Assembly (NCBI RefSeq): GCF_004135345.1
Contig: NZ_CP035495.1
Span: 744,001 to 808,000, forward strand
Length of the DNA: 64,000 nt
Source of the DNA: Xylanimonas allomyrinae
Lineage (GTDB): Bacteria > Actinomycetota > Actinomycetes > Actinomycetales > Cellulomonadaceae
Direction of reading: 5' to 3'
The notes under the pieces were generated by a model. The model worked only from the letters and a program-made list of their open reading frames with translations, made no database searches and was not told the DNA's origin. Of this stretch, positions 26,220-35,972 are shown one piece after another (the stretch's first letter is position 1; each line of letters opens with the position of its first letter). The translations under genes and the position numbers were made by a program.

Positions 26220-29200
26220 GCGAGCTCTCCCTGAGCGGCGTCCTGCGGGGTCAGGGCAAACACGACGGCGGCGGCCGAGACGAACGGGCGAATGTCGGTG
26301 TACCTGTCCTTGATGGCCTGGATCTCGCGCGCCTCCTCGGCGGCGAGGTTCTCCAGGCGGTTCTCCATCGAGCGGATGTCCATGCGGTACTGCTCCGCCT
26401 GACGCGGGTCGAGATCGAAGAGGAAGCCCTCGATCTCGGCCTGCTTGGCGCGCCGGTCGCGGAGCGATTCCTGAAGGTTGCGGCGGAAGCTGCCGAAGAT
26501 CTGCCGGGCACGGCCGATGTCTGCGTCGCGCCGCTTCTCCAGGTCCGCCGTCACGGACTCCTGGTGGCTTGCCGCACGCTTACGCATCTCGGACTCAAGC
26601 CTGCTGCGAAGGCGGCCGTTGTCGGCGTTCCACGCGGCTGCCAGACGCGTTCGGATGCGCTCATCGGCCAGGTGCAGGTCTGCGGCGTCAAGTGTCTGCT
26701 CCAAGAGCGTCTCTGCCTTGGCCTCGGCGAGGCGCTGACCCTTGACGCGGACGCCCGTCACGAACACCTCCTCGTGCAGGCGCAGCCCGCCACGTCCGAC
26801 GAGGACGAGGCGAGAGATGGCCGCGACACACGACTCGTCGATGTCGTCGACGACGACCGCCGTGACGCGGTTGACGGAAGACTCTGCGCTGAACAGTGCG
26901 GCACGCAGGATCCGAGAGGCCTTCTGCATGAACGTGTGGCCGAGGTGGACGTGGACGACCTTCTCGAAGCCGCCGTCGAGGATGGTGTCGTCAAAAGTGA
27001 TCGGTCGGTGCAGGCCCGGGGCGAGGCGCGTGTCGAGGCCAGCGACGGCCGAGTCCCACGAACGGGCAAGGCTCGGAACGCGGAAGATCTCAACGTCGTA
27101 GTCCTGCGATCCCTCTTCGATCAGGGTCGGCTGGCTCGTCAGCGTCAAGGCCGTGTCGACCACCCGGCGGGCGTTCGACGGCGTCAAGTGCATCCGCAGC
27201 TTCTGGTCGTCGTACGTCGAGGCCAGTTGCGTCAGTGCACGGTTCAGGTCCTGGTCTCCCGCCAGCGCACGGTTGCTGATCGCGCTGCCCTCGTCCTTGA
27301 CGATCTGCGCGCGGGCGGCGACCTTGACCCGGCCAAAGTGGTTCTGAATGTCGGCGTCGATCACCAGGTTCACCGACCCGAGATCGTCTGCGACGTTCGT
27401 GACCTTCTCGGCGATCCGACGCATGAAGTCCATGTCCGCGCTGTACGAGCCCGCAGCCTTCTCAGGCAGGAACTGGAAGATCTGCGGCGTCCGCGTCTGC
27501 CCGTACCGGTCGATACGTCCGATGCGCTGCTCCAGGCGCGACGGATTGAACGGCACGTCGAAGTTGACCAAGCGGTGGCAGTGCGCCTGGAGGTCGATGC
27601 CCTCACCCGCGGCGTCGGTGGCGACGAGCACCCGGATGGGCTCCTCGCTCGGGTCTGCGCTGAACCGCGCCCGCGTCAGCTCCCGCTCCTCGGTCGGCGA
27701 TGACCCCTCGATCGTGGCCAGTCGCTTCTCGTCGAAGCCGCGCTGGCGCAGGTTCTCAACGATCCACCGGAGCGTGTCGGCGTACTCGGTGAAGATCACG
27801 ACCCGCTCGTTGGTCCAGGTCTTGCCATCAGGCCGGCAGATGGCAGTCAGCCAATCGATGAGTGCGCGCAGACGGGAGTCGGGCTTGGCCTCGTACCCCA
27901 GCCCCCACGCAACGAGCTCCGCGATCTCCTGTGACGTCGCAGCGACCAACGGGTCGTTCGCCTTCGACTGCCGCAGGGCGTCGAACTCAGGGTGCTCGGT
28001 CGCGCCCTCTTCCTCGTCGGACTGGTCGGACCCGAGCACCGCGGCGTAGTACGCGTCCTCGTCGTCCCACTTGTCTGCGCTGCCCGTCGTCGCGTCGCGG
28101 TACCCCGCGAGCGTTGAACCGAACGCATACGGCGACGACAGGAAGCGCTTCTTCAGGAGCATCGAGACGATGTCACCCGAACGCCTCTTGCCGTTCGCCT
28201 CGGCCGACGCGTTCAGGATCGAGTCGAGCTTCTCGAACGCGGCCTCCTCGTCAGCGTTCGGCGTGAACGTGATCGTGTTGAGCTCGCGCGCCTTGAAGCC
28301 CTTCTCCTTGATGTCCCTCTTCAGGCGCCGGACCGTGACTTCCTTGAGCGCGACCGGGTCCACCGTCGCGCCGCGCGAGAAGCGCCGGTTGTCGATCATC
28401 TCCAGCAGCGCCGTGAACGACTCTGAGTGCCCGTTGTGAGGCGTCGCCGACAAGAACAGCCGGTGCTCGCAGACCTTCGCCAGATCCCTCACAGCGTTCG
28501 TGCGCTGCGAGTCGACCGCGTACCCGCGCGCGCCACCGATCGACGTCGGGCTGGACGGCGCGACGTGGTGGGCCTCATCGACCACGAGGACGTCGAAGGC
28601 GTAGTTGCGGGCCGAGTTGGCCTTGTCCACCTCGGAGTACACGTCACGCAGGAGGCGCTGTGCGCGCAAGCCCGGCAACCAGGCCATCGACACGATCACC
28701 CGCGGGAACAGGCGGAACGGGTTCGCGTTCAGGCCGTGGCTACGACGCACCTCGGCCATGAGCTCAGAGTTGACGATGACGAAGTCGAGGCCGAACTTCT
28801 CCCGCATCTCGTCCTTCCACTTCAAGGCGAGGCTCGGCGGACAGACGATAACGACGCTCCTGGCCCGGTGGCGAAGCAGGAGTTCCTGGACGACAAGGCC
28901 GGCCTCGATCGTCTTCCCGAGACCGACGTCATCAGCAAGCAACAGGTTGGTGCGCGGCGCCTGGAGTGCGCGGCGCAACGGCTCCAGCTGGTAGGCCTCG
29001 ACATTCGCACCCGAACGGAACGGCGCCTGGAACGCGCCCTCGTTCGCCGACGTGACTGCACCCCAGCGCACTGCGTCGACGAACGCGGCGAGACGGTTGG
29101 GATCGTCGAACCCCTCAGCGGTGATCAACTCGGGCAGGCCCTGGTCGGGCGCGACCGAGTGGCCCACCTCAAGCTCCCAGATAACACCGAGCTCCTCACC

Positions 29201-29413
29201 CATCCGGTCCTCGGCGAGCGACTGCAACCGGACGACATGGTTGAGTCTCGCGCGACCGTCGTCGGCCGAGCTGCGAGGCAGGCCCTGCTCCTCAACGGTC
29301 ATCACGGCCCACGTCGCGCCACGAACCTCGACGATCTGGCCAGGCTCAGGGATCGGCGGAAGGCCGACGTTCTTCGGCTTGCTGCTCTGATCGATGTCGA
29401 CCGCGGTACTCAC
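26216..29413 (-). CDS. drmD: DISARM class 1 SNF2-like helicase DrmD
   Basis: DrmD is the SNF2/DEAD-like helicase that defines class 1 DISARM (1065 aa). Walker A is LLADDVGLGKTIEAGLV near residue 160, and the DEAH box is VLVVDEAHHVAPSS near 277. The C-terminal helicase motifs are VLVATDAAGEGIDLQAHCH and LEQRIGRIDRYGQTR. A charged helical C-terminus follows (ENRLENLAAEEAREIQAIKD). The start is GTG 29411-29413 with only a weak GAGGG upstream. It is the first gene of the DISARM block and overlaps drmMI by 4 nt. Confidence 0.92.
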   Translation of the reverse strand: MSTAVDIDQSSKPKNVGLPPIPEPGQIVEVRGATWAVMTVEEQGLPRSSADDGRARLNHVVRLQSLAEDRMGEELGVIWELEVGHSVAPDQGLPELITAEGFDDPNRLAAFVDAVRWGAVTSANEGAFQAPFRSGANVEAYQLEPLRRALQAPRTNLLLADDVGLGKTIEAGLVVQELLLRHRARSVVIVCPPSLALKWKDEMREKFGLDFVIVNSELMAEVRRSHGLNANPFRLFPRVIVSMAWLPGLRAQRLLRDVYSEVDKANSARNYAFDVLVVDEAHHVAPSSPTSIGGARGYAVDSQRTNAVRDLAKVCEHRLFLSATPHNGHSESFTALLEMIDNRRFSRGATVDPVALKEVTVRRLKRDIKEKGFKARELNTITFTPNADEEAAFEKLDSILNASAEANGKRRSGDIVSMLLKKRFLSSPYAFGSTLAGYRDATTGSADKWDDEDAYYAAVLGSDQSDEEEGATEHPEFDALRQSKANDPLVAATSQEIAELVAWGLGYEAKPDSRLRALIDWLTAICRPDGKTWTNERVVIFTEYADTLRWIVENLRQRGFDEKRLATIEGSSPTEERELTRARFSADPSEEPIRVLVATDAAGEGIDLQAHCHRLVNFDVPFNPSRLEQRIGRIDRYGQTRTPQIFQFLPEKAAGSYSADMDFMRRIAEKVTNVADDLGSVNLVIDADIQNHFGRVKVAARAQIVKDEGSAISNRALAGDQDLNRALTQLASTYDDQKLRMHLTPSNARRVVDTALTLTSQPTLIEEGSQDYDVEIFRVPSLARSWDSAVAGLDTRLAPGLHRPITFDDTILDGGFEKVVHVHLGHTFMQKASRILRAALFSAESSVNRVTAVVVDDIDESCVAAISRLVLVGRGGLRLHEEVFVTGVRVKGQRLAEAKAETLLEQTLDAADLHLADERIRTRLAAAWNADNGRLRSRLESEMRKRAASHQESVTADLEKRRDADIGRARQIFGSFRRNLQESLRDRRAKQAEIEGFLFDLDPRQAEQYRMDIRSMENRLENLAAEEAREIQAIKDRYTDIRPFVSAAAVVFALTPQDAAQGELA

Positions 29414-29896
29414 GTGGTTCTGGGTCCCTCGTCCTGGTGGAAGCGCACTTCACCGTGCTCGTGGACGACTCTATGCAGGCCCGAGGGCATGGTCGTAGCA
29501 CCGATACCTGTGGCGCTCGGAGTGTCGGCGTGATCCTGCGACTACGCACCAGCCGCCGAAATCTCCAACCCTGCGATTTCACCCTCTCGGGCCGCCCGAC
29601 CAGACCGTGCCGCTCCGATGATGATGCGTCCTCAAGCGGCCGAACCGGTCCACGCGCGACTGACCAGGACCAAGGCGTGCCACTCTCCGCCCGGCCGGAC
29701 GGGTTGAAGCGTCCTCACGCTGAGCCCGTGCGGACCCCGCACCTACCAAGCGCCAACACCACTCCCGTTGGACGCTTCGGACGGATGAGTCCGGGTCAAC
29801 GCAGCCTCGCCGTCGTCTGCCGTCCTCTCTCGCCGCAGGCGATGTACCTCGCGAAGGCCGCGCTTCCCGCGTGACCCGCACCGCGAGGAGGGTCGA
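29414..29896. other. Intergenic region between divergent drmD and VanY-like genes
   Basis: This 483-bp stretch separates two divergently transcribed genes and must hold the DISARM promoter. I see no convincing gene; a 145-codon open frame on the plus strand has no recognisable features. No clear -10/-35 pair or operator can be assigned by eye. Confidence 0.4.
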
Positions 29897-30913
29897 GTGG
29901 CAGGCGCAACCGTCGCAGCAGGCGCGCGTGCGACCAGGACCAAGAGCGGCCGCCGTGTCGTCGTCGCGCTCGCCCTCGCGTTGCTGGCCGTCGTCGTCGC
30001 GCCGATCGCCGCAGTTGTCGGCGTCGTCGCCGTCGTCGTGAACTCGTTCGTCGCAACCGAGACCGACAGGATGCAGACCGACGGCACGGTCGCCTACAAC
30101 GTCGAGGACTCCACGTTCGTCGACGTCGACCCGAACGCGAATGGCTGGGGTGGCTTCACCAACGGCAACGTCGCCCCCGAGGACCTGTGCACGCTCCCGA
30201 CCGCCCCGACGATGCGTGCCCGCTGCGACGCCGCCGAGGCGTTCGGAGCCCTCACCGCCGCGTTCCGTGCTGAGTTCGGCCACGACATCGCCGTCACTGA
30301 CGCCTACCGCTCCTACTCGGAGCAGGTCGCGGTCAAGGCGTCGAAGGGCTTCCTGGCCGCGGCGCCGGGCTTCTCGAACCACGGCTGGGGCCTCGCGCTC
30401 GACCTCGGCTCCGGCATCAACTCCTACGACACCGCCCCGTACGCCTGGATGAAGGCGCACGGCTGGCGCTTCGGGTTCTTCCACCCCACATGGGCCGAGC
30501 CCGCGTCGCCCGACTTCACGAAGTCCGAACCGTGGCACTGGCAGTACCTGCCGGCCGCCGTCGTCGCCCAAGCAGACCCGGGCAGCCGGACCTCGGACGG
30601 CACCCCGGACAGCAACCGCGCCCTCGGCAAGGCGATGGCCGCCGAGCGTGGCTGGACCGGTGCTGAGTGGACGTGCCTGGAAGAGCTGTGGACGGCAGAG
30701 TCGGGCTGGAACCACCGGGCCGACAACCCGACGTCGTCCGCGTACGGCATCCCGCAGGCGCTGCCTGGCTCGAAGATGGCGAGCGTGGGCCTGGACTGGG
30801 CGTCCAACCCGGCCACGCAGATCGCCTGGGGGCTGGGCTACATCGCTGAGCGGTACGACACCCCGTGCAGCGCGTGGGGGTTCTGGAACGGCAACTCGCC
30901 GCACTGGTACTGA
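29897..30913 (+). CDS. VanY-like D,D-carboxypeptidase fused to lytic transglycosylase-like domain
   Basis: This is a 338-aa cell-wall enzyme with an N-terminal membrane anchor (residues of about 20-50). A VanY-type peptidase domain follows, with metal ligands in FSNHGWGLALDLGSG and EPWHWQYLPA. The C-terminal lysozyme/SLT-like domain contains CLEELWTAESGWNHRAD and NPTSSAYGIPQALPGSKM, with Glu as likely catalytic acid. Such fusions are typical of actinobacterial conjugative elements, where they open the wall for transfer. GTG 29897 has GAGGAGGG 6 nt upstream. The TGA stop (30911-30913) lies inside the target duplication of IS256 copy 2. Confidence 0.82.
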   Translation: MAGATVAAGARATRTKSGRRVVVALALALLAVVVAPIAAVVGVVAVVVNSFVATETDRMQTDGTVAYNVEDSTFVDVDPNANGWGGFTNGNVAPEDLCTLPTAPTMRARCDAAEAFGALTAAFRAEFGHDIAVTDAYRSYSEQVAVKASKGFLAAAPGFSNHGWGLALDLGSGINSYDTAPYAWMKAHGWRFGFFHPTWAEPASPDFTKSEPWHWQYLPAAVVAQADPGSRTSDGTPDSNRALGKAMAAERGWTGAEWTCLEELWTAESGWNHRADNPTSSAYGIPQALPGSKMASVGLDWASNPATQIAWGLGYIAERYDTPCSAWGFWNGNSPHWY

Positions 30914-30916
30914 GGG

Positions 30917-32352
30917 GGTCAAGCCCCAGCAGGTGGTGTAGCGCGTTGTGATCCTTCGTCGTGTCGGTCAGGTCAGGCGGCGGCTCCGAGGGTCAGCGGC
31001 TGGGCGGGGACGACGTCGGTGGAGACGGCCAGAGGGGTGCGTGCCTTCTTGAGGGCGTCGAGGGAGAAGTAGCGGCGCCCTTCGGCCCACTCGTCGTGCT
31101 GTTCGGCCAGGACGGCGCCGACGAGCCGCACGATGGCGTCACGGTTAGGGAAGATGCCCACGACGTCGGTGCGACGGCGGATCTCCTTGTTGAGCCGTTC
31201 GTTGGGATTGTTCGACCAGATCTGTCTCCAGATCTCCTTGGGGAACGCGGTGAACGCGAGGATGTCGGCGCGGGTGGCGTCGAGGTGGTCGTGCACGTCG
31301 GGCAGCGGGGTGGCGACCATGTCGAGGAGCTGGTCGAACTGCGTGGTCACCGCCGCGGGGGTGGGCTGGTCGTAGACAGAGTGCAGCATCGCCTTGACGG
31401 CCGGCCAGGACGCCTTGGGGCACACGCTCATGAGGTTCGCGGCGTAGTGAGTGCGGCAGCGTTGCCAGGTCGCTCCGGGCAGGTTCGCCGCGATCGCTTC
31501 GACCAGGCCGCGGTGGGCGTCCGAGGTCACCAGGCGCACCCCGGTCAGGCCGCGGGCGACGAGGTCGGCGAAGAACTCGTTCCACGCCGCGCCGGTTTCC
31601 GAGGTCACCACGCGGGTGCCGAGGACCTCACGGTGCCCGTCACCGTTGACGCCCGTGGCCACGAGCACGACGGCGTTGATCACCCGGCCGGCCTCACGGA
31701 CCTTCATCGTCAAAGCGTCCGCGGCGACGAAAGTGAACGGGCCGGACTCGTCCAGCGGGCGGTGGCGGAACGCGTCGACCTGCTCGTCCAGGTCGGCGGC
31801 CATGCGGGAGACCTGCGACTTCGAGAGCCCGTCGATCCCGAGGGTCTTGACGAGCTTGTCCATCCGGCGCGTCGAGACGCCTGCCAGGTAGCAGTCCGCG
31901 ACCACGGTGGTCAGGGCGGACTCGGCCCGCTTGCGGCGCTCGAGGAGCCAGTCTGGGAAGTAGGTCCCCTCGCGCAGCTTGGGGATCGCCACGTCGATCG
32001 TCCCGACCCGGGTGTCCAGGGGCCGGTGCCGGTACCCGTTGCGCTGTGTCGTGCGCTCGGGCGAGCGTTGGCCCCACTCGGCGCCGACGACCGTGTCGGC
32101 GTGCTCGGAGAGCAGGGCGTTGATGATGTTGCCCAGCATCGTGCGCATGAAGTCCGGGGAGGACTCGGCCAACGCTTCGTGAAGCAGGCGGGCAGGGTCG
32201 ATCATGTGAGGTGCGGTCATCGCGGGTACTCCGTTCGAGCGAACTTGGGAAGGTTCAACTCGAAGGATCACGCGGTGGCCGCCTCTCATCTCCCGGCTGT
32301 CACGCCGGCGACGGCCACCTGGCCGACCTACACCACTCTGCGGGACTCAACT
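30917..32352 (-). mobile_element. IS256-family insertion sequence, copy 2, with 8-bp target duplication
   Basis: It is the same 1436-bp element as copies 1 and 3. It is flanked by ACTGAGGG at 30909-30916 and 32353-32360. It lies in the same orientation as copy 1 and inverse to copy 3. It separates two genes that were originally adjacent. Confidence 0.93.
30973..32220 (-). CDS. IS256-family transposase (copy 2)
   Basis: This is a 415-aa DDE transposase identical in translation to copies 1 and 3, with the same ATG and CGGAG site. It is intact and therefore possibly active. Confidence 0.92.
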   Translation of the reverse strand: MTAPHMIDPARLLHEALAESSPDFMRTMLGNIINALLSEHADTVVGAEWGQRSPERTTQRNGYRHRPLDTRVGTIDVAIPKLREGTYFPDWLLERRKRAESALTTVVADCYLAGVSTRRMDKLVKTLGIDGLSKSQVSRMAADLDEQVDAFRHRPLDESGPFTFVAADALTMKVREAGRVINAVVLVATGVNGDGHREVLGTRVVTSETGAAWNEFFADLVARGLTGVRLVTSDAHRGLVEAIAANLPGATWQRCRTHYAANLMSVCPKASWPAVKAMLHSVYDQPTPAAVTTQFDQLLDMVATPLPDVHDHLDATRADILAFTAFPKEIWRQIWSNNPNERLNKEIRRRTDVVGIFPNRDAIVRLVGAVLAEQHDEWAEGRRYFSLDALKKARTPLAVSTDVVPAQPLTLGAAA

Positions 32353-32369
32353 ACTGAGGGGAGATCGCG

Positions 32370-33139
32370 ATGGTCCACAGTCGTGGAGGTCGCCGGCTGG
32401 CGTGGGTGGTCGGGGCGGCGGCGCTCGTCACCGTCGCCCTCGTGGTCGGCGTGGCGGTGTGGTTCGCCGTCGGGCGGCACGACGACGTCGTAGCGGCAGT
32501 GGGCGACGGCGCCCCTGGGGCGGCGGCGACTACTGGAGCGACGCCGACCTGGTCGCCCTTGCCCATGACCTTGCGCGAGCGCGTCCGAGCGCGCGAGGAC
32601 GCGGCCGCCGAGCTCGCGGCCGCCGAGCTCGCGGCCGCCGAGCTCGCGGACGCCGCGGGCGGCGCTGGGGTGGGGTCCGACGATGCCGTGACCGGTTCGC
32701 CCCGGCTGCCGATGCGGCACCGGTCGGCGACTCCGGACGGGAGGCAGCGCGCGGCTGGCTGGAGGCGGCTCTGGCGTGGCGTGAGGACGACGCAGACGTT
32801 GGTGCATGGGACCGGGCAGTCGAGCGCGCGAACGCCGAATGGGCTACGGCAGACGCGCAGACCGTGATCGTTCCGAAGACGGCGCTTGAGCACATCGCCT
32901 TCGACGCGGCCGTCCACGCGGCCCTGCCACGCATCGTCTCGATCACTGACGAGACCGACCAGACGATCGACCCGGCTGACGTCGTGACGCTGAGGGCGGA
33001 GGTCGTGTTCGGGAGCGGCGAGGGCTGGGCGCGTCCCGGGATGCGGCTACTCGTCGCCATGCGGGTTGCCGACGACAAGGTCACGGGCGTGTTCATCGAC
33101 GACGGCTACGTCGTCTCGGACCCGGAGCTTGTCCCGTGA
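32370..33139 (+). pseudogene. Membrane-anchored protein of a conjugative-element module, frameshifted
   Basis: The family is not recognised. The first frame starts at ATG 32370 with GAGGGGAG upstream. It has one membrane segment (LAWVVGAAALVTVALVVGVAV) and an Ala/Glu-rich region encoded by three 15-bp repeats. The coding signal then moves by one frame at about 32690 and continues AAPVGDSGREAARGWLEAAL to the end IDDGYVVSDPELVP. The second part resembles the extracytoplasmic domains of accessory proteins in actinobacterial conjugation loci, but that is only an impression. It would follow the VanY gene directly if IS256 copy 2 were absent. Confidence 0.5.
32601..32645 (+). repeat. Three tandem 15-bp repeats (gcggccgccgagctc)
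   Basis: Three exact copies encode AAELA repeats, with a fourth, degenerate copy following. The length is a multiple of three, so copy-number change would not alter the frame. Confidence 0.85.
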
Positions 33140-33507
33140 GCGGCGCGCTCGGGCGGGTGATCGCGGGCGACGACTCGGTGACCGTACCGGGCCTCGACTT
33201 CACCTGGCTCGACGGTGGCGACAACGGCACGACCGGCGACACGCTCCGCGCCGTCGTCGGCACGGCGCTCGGCATCGCGATCCTCGTCTGCGCGATCGCG
33301 TTTGTCCTCGGCGTCGCCTGCTGGGTTGCCTCCCGCGCCACGGGCGGCTCGCTCGGTGGCAAGAACGCGACGTTCTTCGCCGGCGGCGCCGGAGCCGCGC
33401 TCCTCGGGATGGTGCTCCTCGGCTCACTGTCCGGCGCCACCGGCTGGGGCGCGGGCGCCGTCGGCGACTGGATTGCGACATTCGTCCCGGTCGGCCAGAG
33501 CCACTGA
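33136..33507 (+). CDS. Small membrane protein of a conjugative-element module
   Basis: This is a 123-aa protein with two membrane segments (residues of about 40-65, ALGIAILVCAIAFVLGVACW, and 78-95). An N-terminal extracytoplasmic-looking stretch contains LDFTWLDGGDNGTTGD. No family name can be assigned, but short two-TM proteins follow such peptidase genes in actinobacterial conjugation clusters. GTG 33136-33138 overlaps the preceding stop (GTGA), so it is coupled to the frameshifted gene. Confidence 0.6.
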   Translation: MSGALGRVIAGDDSVTVPGLDFTWLDGGDNGTTGDTLRAVVGTALGIAILVCAIAFVLGVACWVASRATGGSLGGKNATFFAGGAGAALLGMVLLGSLSGATGWGAGAVGDWIATFVPVGQSH

Positions 33508-33545
33508 ACTATGTCCGTGCACCACCCCGCTGCCAATGCTTGAGA

Positions 33546-34508
33546 CTATCTTCGGAGGGGCGGCGTGAATGGGTTTGCGGCTCCAGCAGTCCACATGAAC
33601 GTTGGAATTCTGTCATCGGCGAACAGTGCCCCGGTTAGGGCAAGTGCCATTTCGGCGTGCCATGAATCAGAGTCGTGCCAGGGCGAGCGGTTCAAGATGC
33701 GCCCGACGAGGTCACGAAGTGCCCGGCCATACTCGAAGCTACCAAGAATGTCGGTCGCGAGACGATACCCGGGCGCCGAGTCTTTGAATGACGCCAGCAT
33801 GTACTTCTGGGCCGCCTTTGACATCCGCCCATCCAGGCCTGGCGCTCGTCGCCCAAACTCTCTGTACATGAAGGCGTTGGCAAGGCCCTCCTCGAGTGGC
33901 TCGTCCAAGGAACGCGCCTCTTTGTAGACCAACCGGTGGTACTCCGGGTATGTCGAACGCTCGGCGATGGCGCTCACTCGGATGGATGCGGACTCCATGC
34001 GGTGATGGAAGACCTCGTGCGTGAAGAGCATGGCCTGGGCCGCTGCGAGAGCGCTCTTCTTTGCTGTCGCAGAGATAGGGCCCCCAGCGGCGAGATACTT
34101 AAGCAGCACCTGGTTGGCGATTCGAACCACAGCCTTCTCATCAATGAAGATCCCCCAGTTCTGCCCGTAGTAGTGGATCTGCTGGTACCAGGCGGCGGTC
34201 TCCCAAGCCACCCTGGTGTTCACGGGTTCATCGGCCGAGATCAGTTCATCTAGTTCCGCGCAAAGATCCCAGTCGCCCGAAGCCAAACGTATCCAATCGA
34301 CGCTGAGATCGTCAGATGCGTGGCCGTCTTCACCGGTCCCCGTGATGGTTTCGACGTGCAGGCTCGAAGTGCCTACACGTGGCGTGACGTTCGCGCTCAG
34401 GTCTCCTTCGATCGGCGGAGGTGGCCCGTTGGGCGCAAGCGGAAGTCGGTTGATGTCGACTGCTCCAACGCGATTCAGCAGCCCAAGGATCTCATCGAGA
34501 TTCGGCAC
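33546..34508 (-). CDS. Putative zinc metallopeptidase-like protein of unknown family
   Basis: This 320-aa protein is not recognised as a named family. It carries HExxH in MLFTHEVFHHRMES near residue 163. A downstream Glu helix, DEPLEEGLANAFMYREFGRR, lies near residue 200, the arrangement of a gluzincin-like active site. No signal peptide or membrane segment is visible, so it is probably cytoplasmic. Base composition is lower in GC than neighbouring genes, which suggests separate acquisition. It lies between inverted IS256 copies 2 and 3; copy 3 ends 28 bp upstream of its ATG and may have altered its promoter. Confidence 0.6.
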   Translation of the reverse strand: MPNLDEILGLLNRVGAVDINRLPLAPNGPPPPIEGDLSANVTPRVGTSSLHVETITGTGEDGHASDDLSVDWIRLASGDWDLCAELDELISADEPVNTRVAWETAAWYQQIHYYGQNWGIFIDEKAVVRIANQVLLKYLAAGGPISATAKKSALAAAQAMLFTHEVFHHRMESASIRVSAIAERSTYPEYHRLVYKEARSLDEPLEEGLANAFMYREFGRRAPGLDGRMSKAAQKYMLASFKDSAPGYRLATDILGSFEYGRALRDLVGRILNRSPWHDSDSWHAEMALALTGALFADDRIPTFMWTAGAANPFTPPLRR

Positions 34509-34536
34509 GTGACTCCTTACGGAAGTGGACGGGCGT

Positions 34537-35972
34537 AGTTGAGTCCCGCAGAGTGGTGTAGGTCGGCCAGGTGGCCGTCGCCGGCGTGACAGCCGGGAGA
34601 TGAGAGGCGGCCACCGCGTGATCCTTCGAGTTGAACCTTCCCAAGTTCGCTCGAACGGAGTACCCGCGATGACCGCACCTCACATGATCGACCCTGCCCG
34701 CCTGCTTCACGAAGCGTTGGCCGAGTCCTCCCCGGACTTCATGCGCACGATGCTGGGCAACATCATCAACGCCCTGCTCTCCGAGCACGCCGACACGGTC
34801 GTCGGCGCCGAGTGGGGCCAACGCTCGCCCGAGCGCACGACACAGCGCAACGGGTACCGGCACCGGCCCCTGGACACCCGGGTCGGGACGATCGACGTGG
34901 CGATCCCCAAGCTGCGCGAGGGGACCTACTTCCCAGACTGGCTCCTCGAGCGCCGCAAGCGGGCCGAGTCCGCCCTGACCACCGTGGTCGCGGACTGCTA
35001 CCTGGCAGGCGTCTCGACGCGCCGGATGGACAAGCTCGTCAAGACCCTCGGGATCGACGGGCTCTCGAAGTCGCAGGTCTCCCGCATGGCCGCCGACCTG
35101 GACGAGCAGGTCGACGCGTTCCGCCACCGCCCGCTGGACGAGTCCGGCCCGTTCACTTTCGTCGCCGCGGACGCTTTGACGATGAAGGTCCGTGAGGCCG
35201 GCCGGGTGATCAACGCCGTCGTGCTCGTGGCCACGGGCGTCAACGGTGACGGGCACCGTGAGGTCCTCGGCACCCGCGTGGTGACCTCGGAAACCGGCGC
35301 GGCGTGGAACGAGTTCTTCGCCGACCTCGTCGCCCGCGGCCTGACCGGGGTGCGCCTGGTGACCTCGGACGCCCACCGCGGCCTGGTCGAAGCGATCGCG
35401 GCGAACCTGCCCGGAGCGACCTGGCAACGCTGCCGCACTCACTACGCCGCGAACCTCATGAGCGTGTGCCCCAAGGCGTCCTGGCCGGCCGTCAAGGCGA
35501 TGCTGCACTCTGTCTACGACCAGCCCACCCCCGCGGCGGTGACCACGCAGTTCGACCAGCTCCTCGACATGGTCGCCACCCCGCTGCCCGACGTGCACGA
35601 CCACCTCGACGCCACCCGCGCCGACATCCTCGCGTTCACCGCGTTCCCCAAGGAGATCTGGAGACAGATCTGGTCGAACAATCCCAACGAACGGCTCAAC
35701 AAGGAGATCCGCCGTCGCACCGACGTCGTGGGCATCTTCCCTAACCGTGACGCCATCGTGCGGCTCGTCGGCGCCGTCCTGGCCGAACAGCACGACGAGT
35801 GGGCCGAAGGGCGCCGCTACTTCTCCCTCGACGCCCTCAAGAAGGCACGCACCCCTCTGGCCGTCTCCACCGACGTCGTCCCCGCCCAGCCGCTGACCCT
35901 CGGAGCCGCCGCCTGACCTGACCGACACGACGAAGGATCACAACGCGCTACACCACCTGCTGGGGCTTGACC
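34537..35972 (+). mobile_element. IS256-family insertion sequence, copy 3
   Basis: This is the same 1436-bp element, in inverse orientation to copies 1 and 2. Flanking 8-mers (acgggcgt and ggctggct) differ, so no target duplication remains. The right side joins a truncated reading frame (see 35973-36053), consistent with a deletion next to the element. Confidence 0.9.
34669..35916 (+). CDS. IS256-family transposase (copy 3)
   Basis: This is an intact 415-aa DDE transposase, identical in translation to copies 1 and 2. ATG 34669 is preceded by CGGAG 8 nt upstream. Confidence 0.92.
   Translation: MTAPHMIDPARLLHEALAESSPDFMRTMLGNIINALLSEHADTVVGAEWGQRSPERTTQRNGYRHRPLDTRVGTIDVAIPKLREGTYFPDWLLERRKRAESALTTVVADCYLAGVSTRRMDKLVKTLGIDGLSKSQVSRMAADLDEQVDAFRHRPLDESGPFTFVAADALTMKVREAGRVINAVVLVATGVNGDGHREVLGTRVVTSETGAAWNEFFADLVARGLTGVRLVTSDAHRGLVEAIAANLPGATWQRCRTHYAANLMSVCPKASWPAVKAMLHSVYDQPTPAAVTTQFDQLLDMVATPLPDVHDHLDATRADILAFTAFPKEIWRQIWSNNPNERLNKEIRRRTDVVGIFPNRDAIVRLVGAVLAEQHDEWAEGRRYFSLDALKKARTPLAVSTDVVPAQPLTLGAAA

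Noticed and set aside
18456-29413. BREX (PglX-type) system as alternative identity of the methyltransferase locus
   Set aside because: DrmA, DrmB (DUF1998), DrmC and a SNF2-type DrmD are all present, and no BrxC/PglZ-like protein is seen, so class 1 DISARM fits better.
29437-29874. A 145-codon open frame between drmD and the VanY-like gene
   Set aside because: It has no domain, membrane or compositional sign of coding and overlaps the expected DISARM promoter region.
34537-35972. Inversion between IS256 copies 1 and 3 as the reason for lost target duplications
   Set aside because: Such an inversion would leave matching reverse-complement 8-mers at the swapped junctions (gatcggcc with acgggcgt, gagtgtgg with ggctggct), and these do not match. 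Adjacent deletion is more likely.
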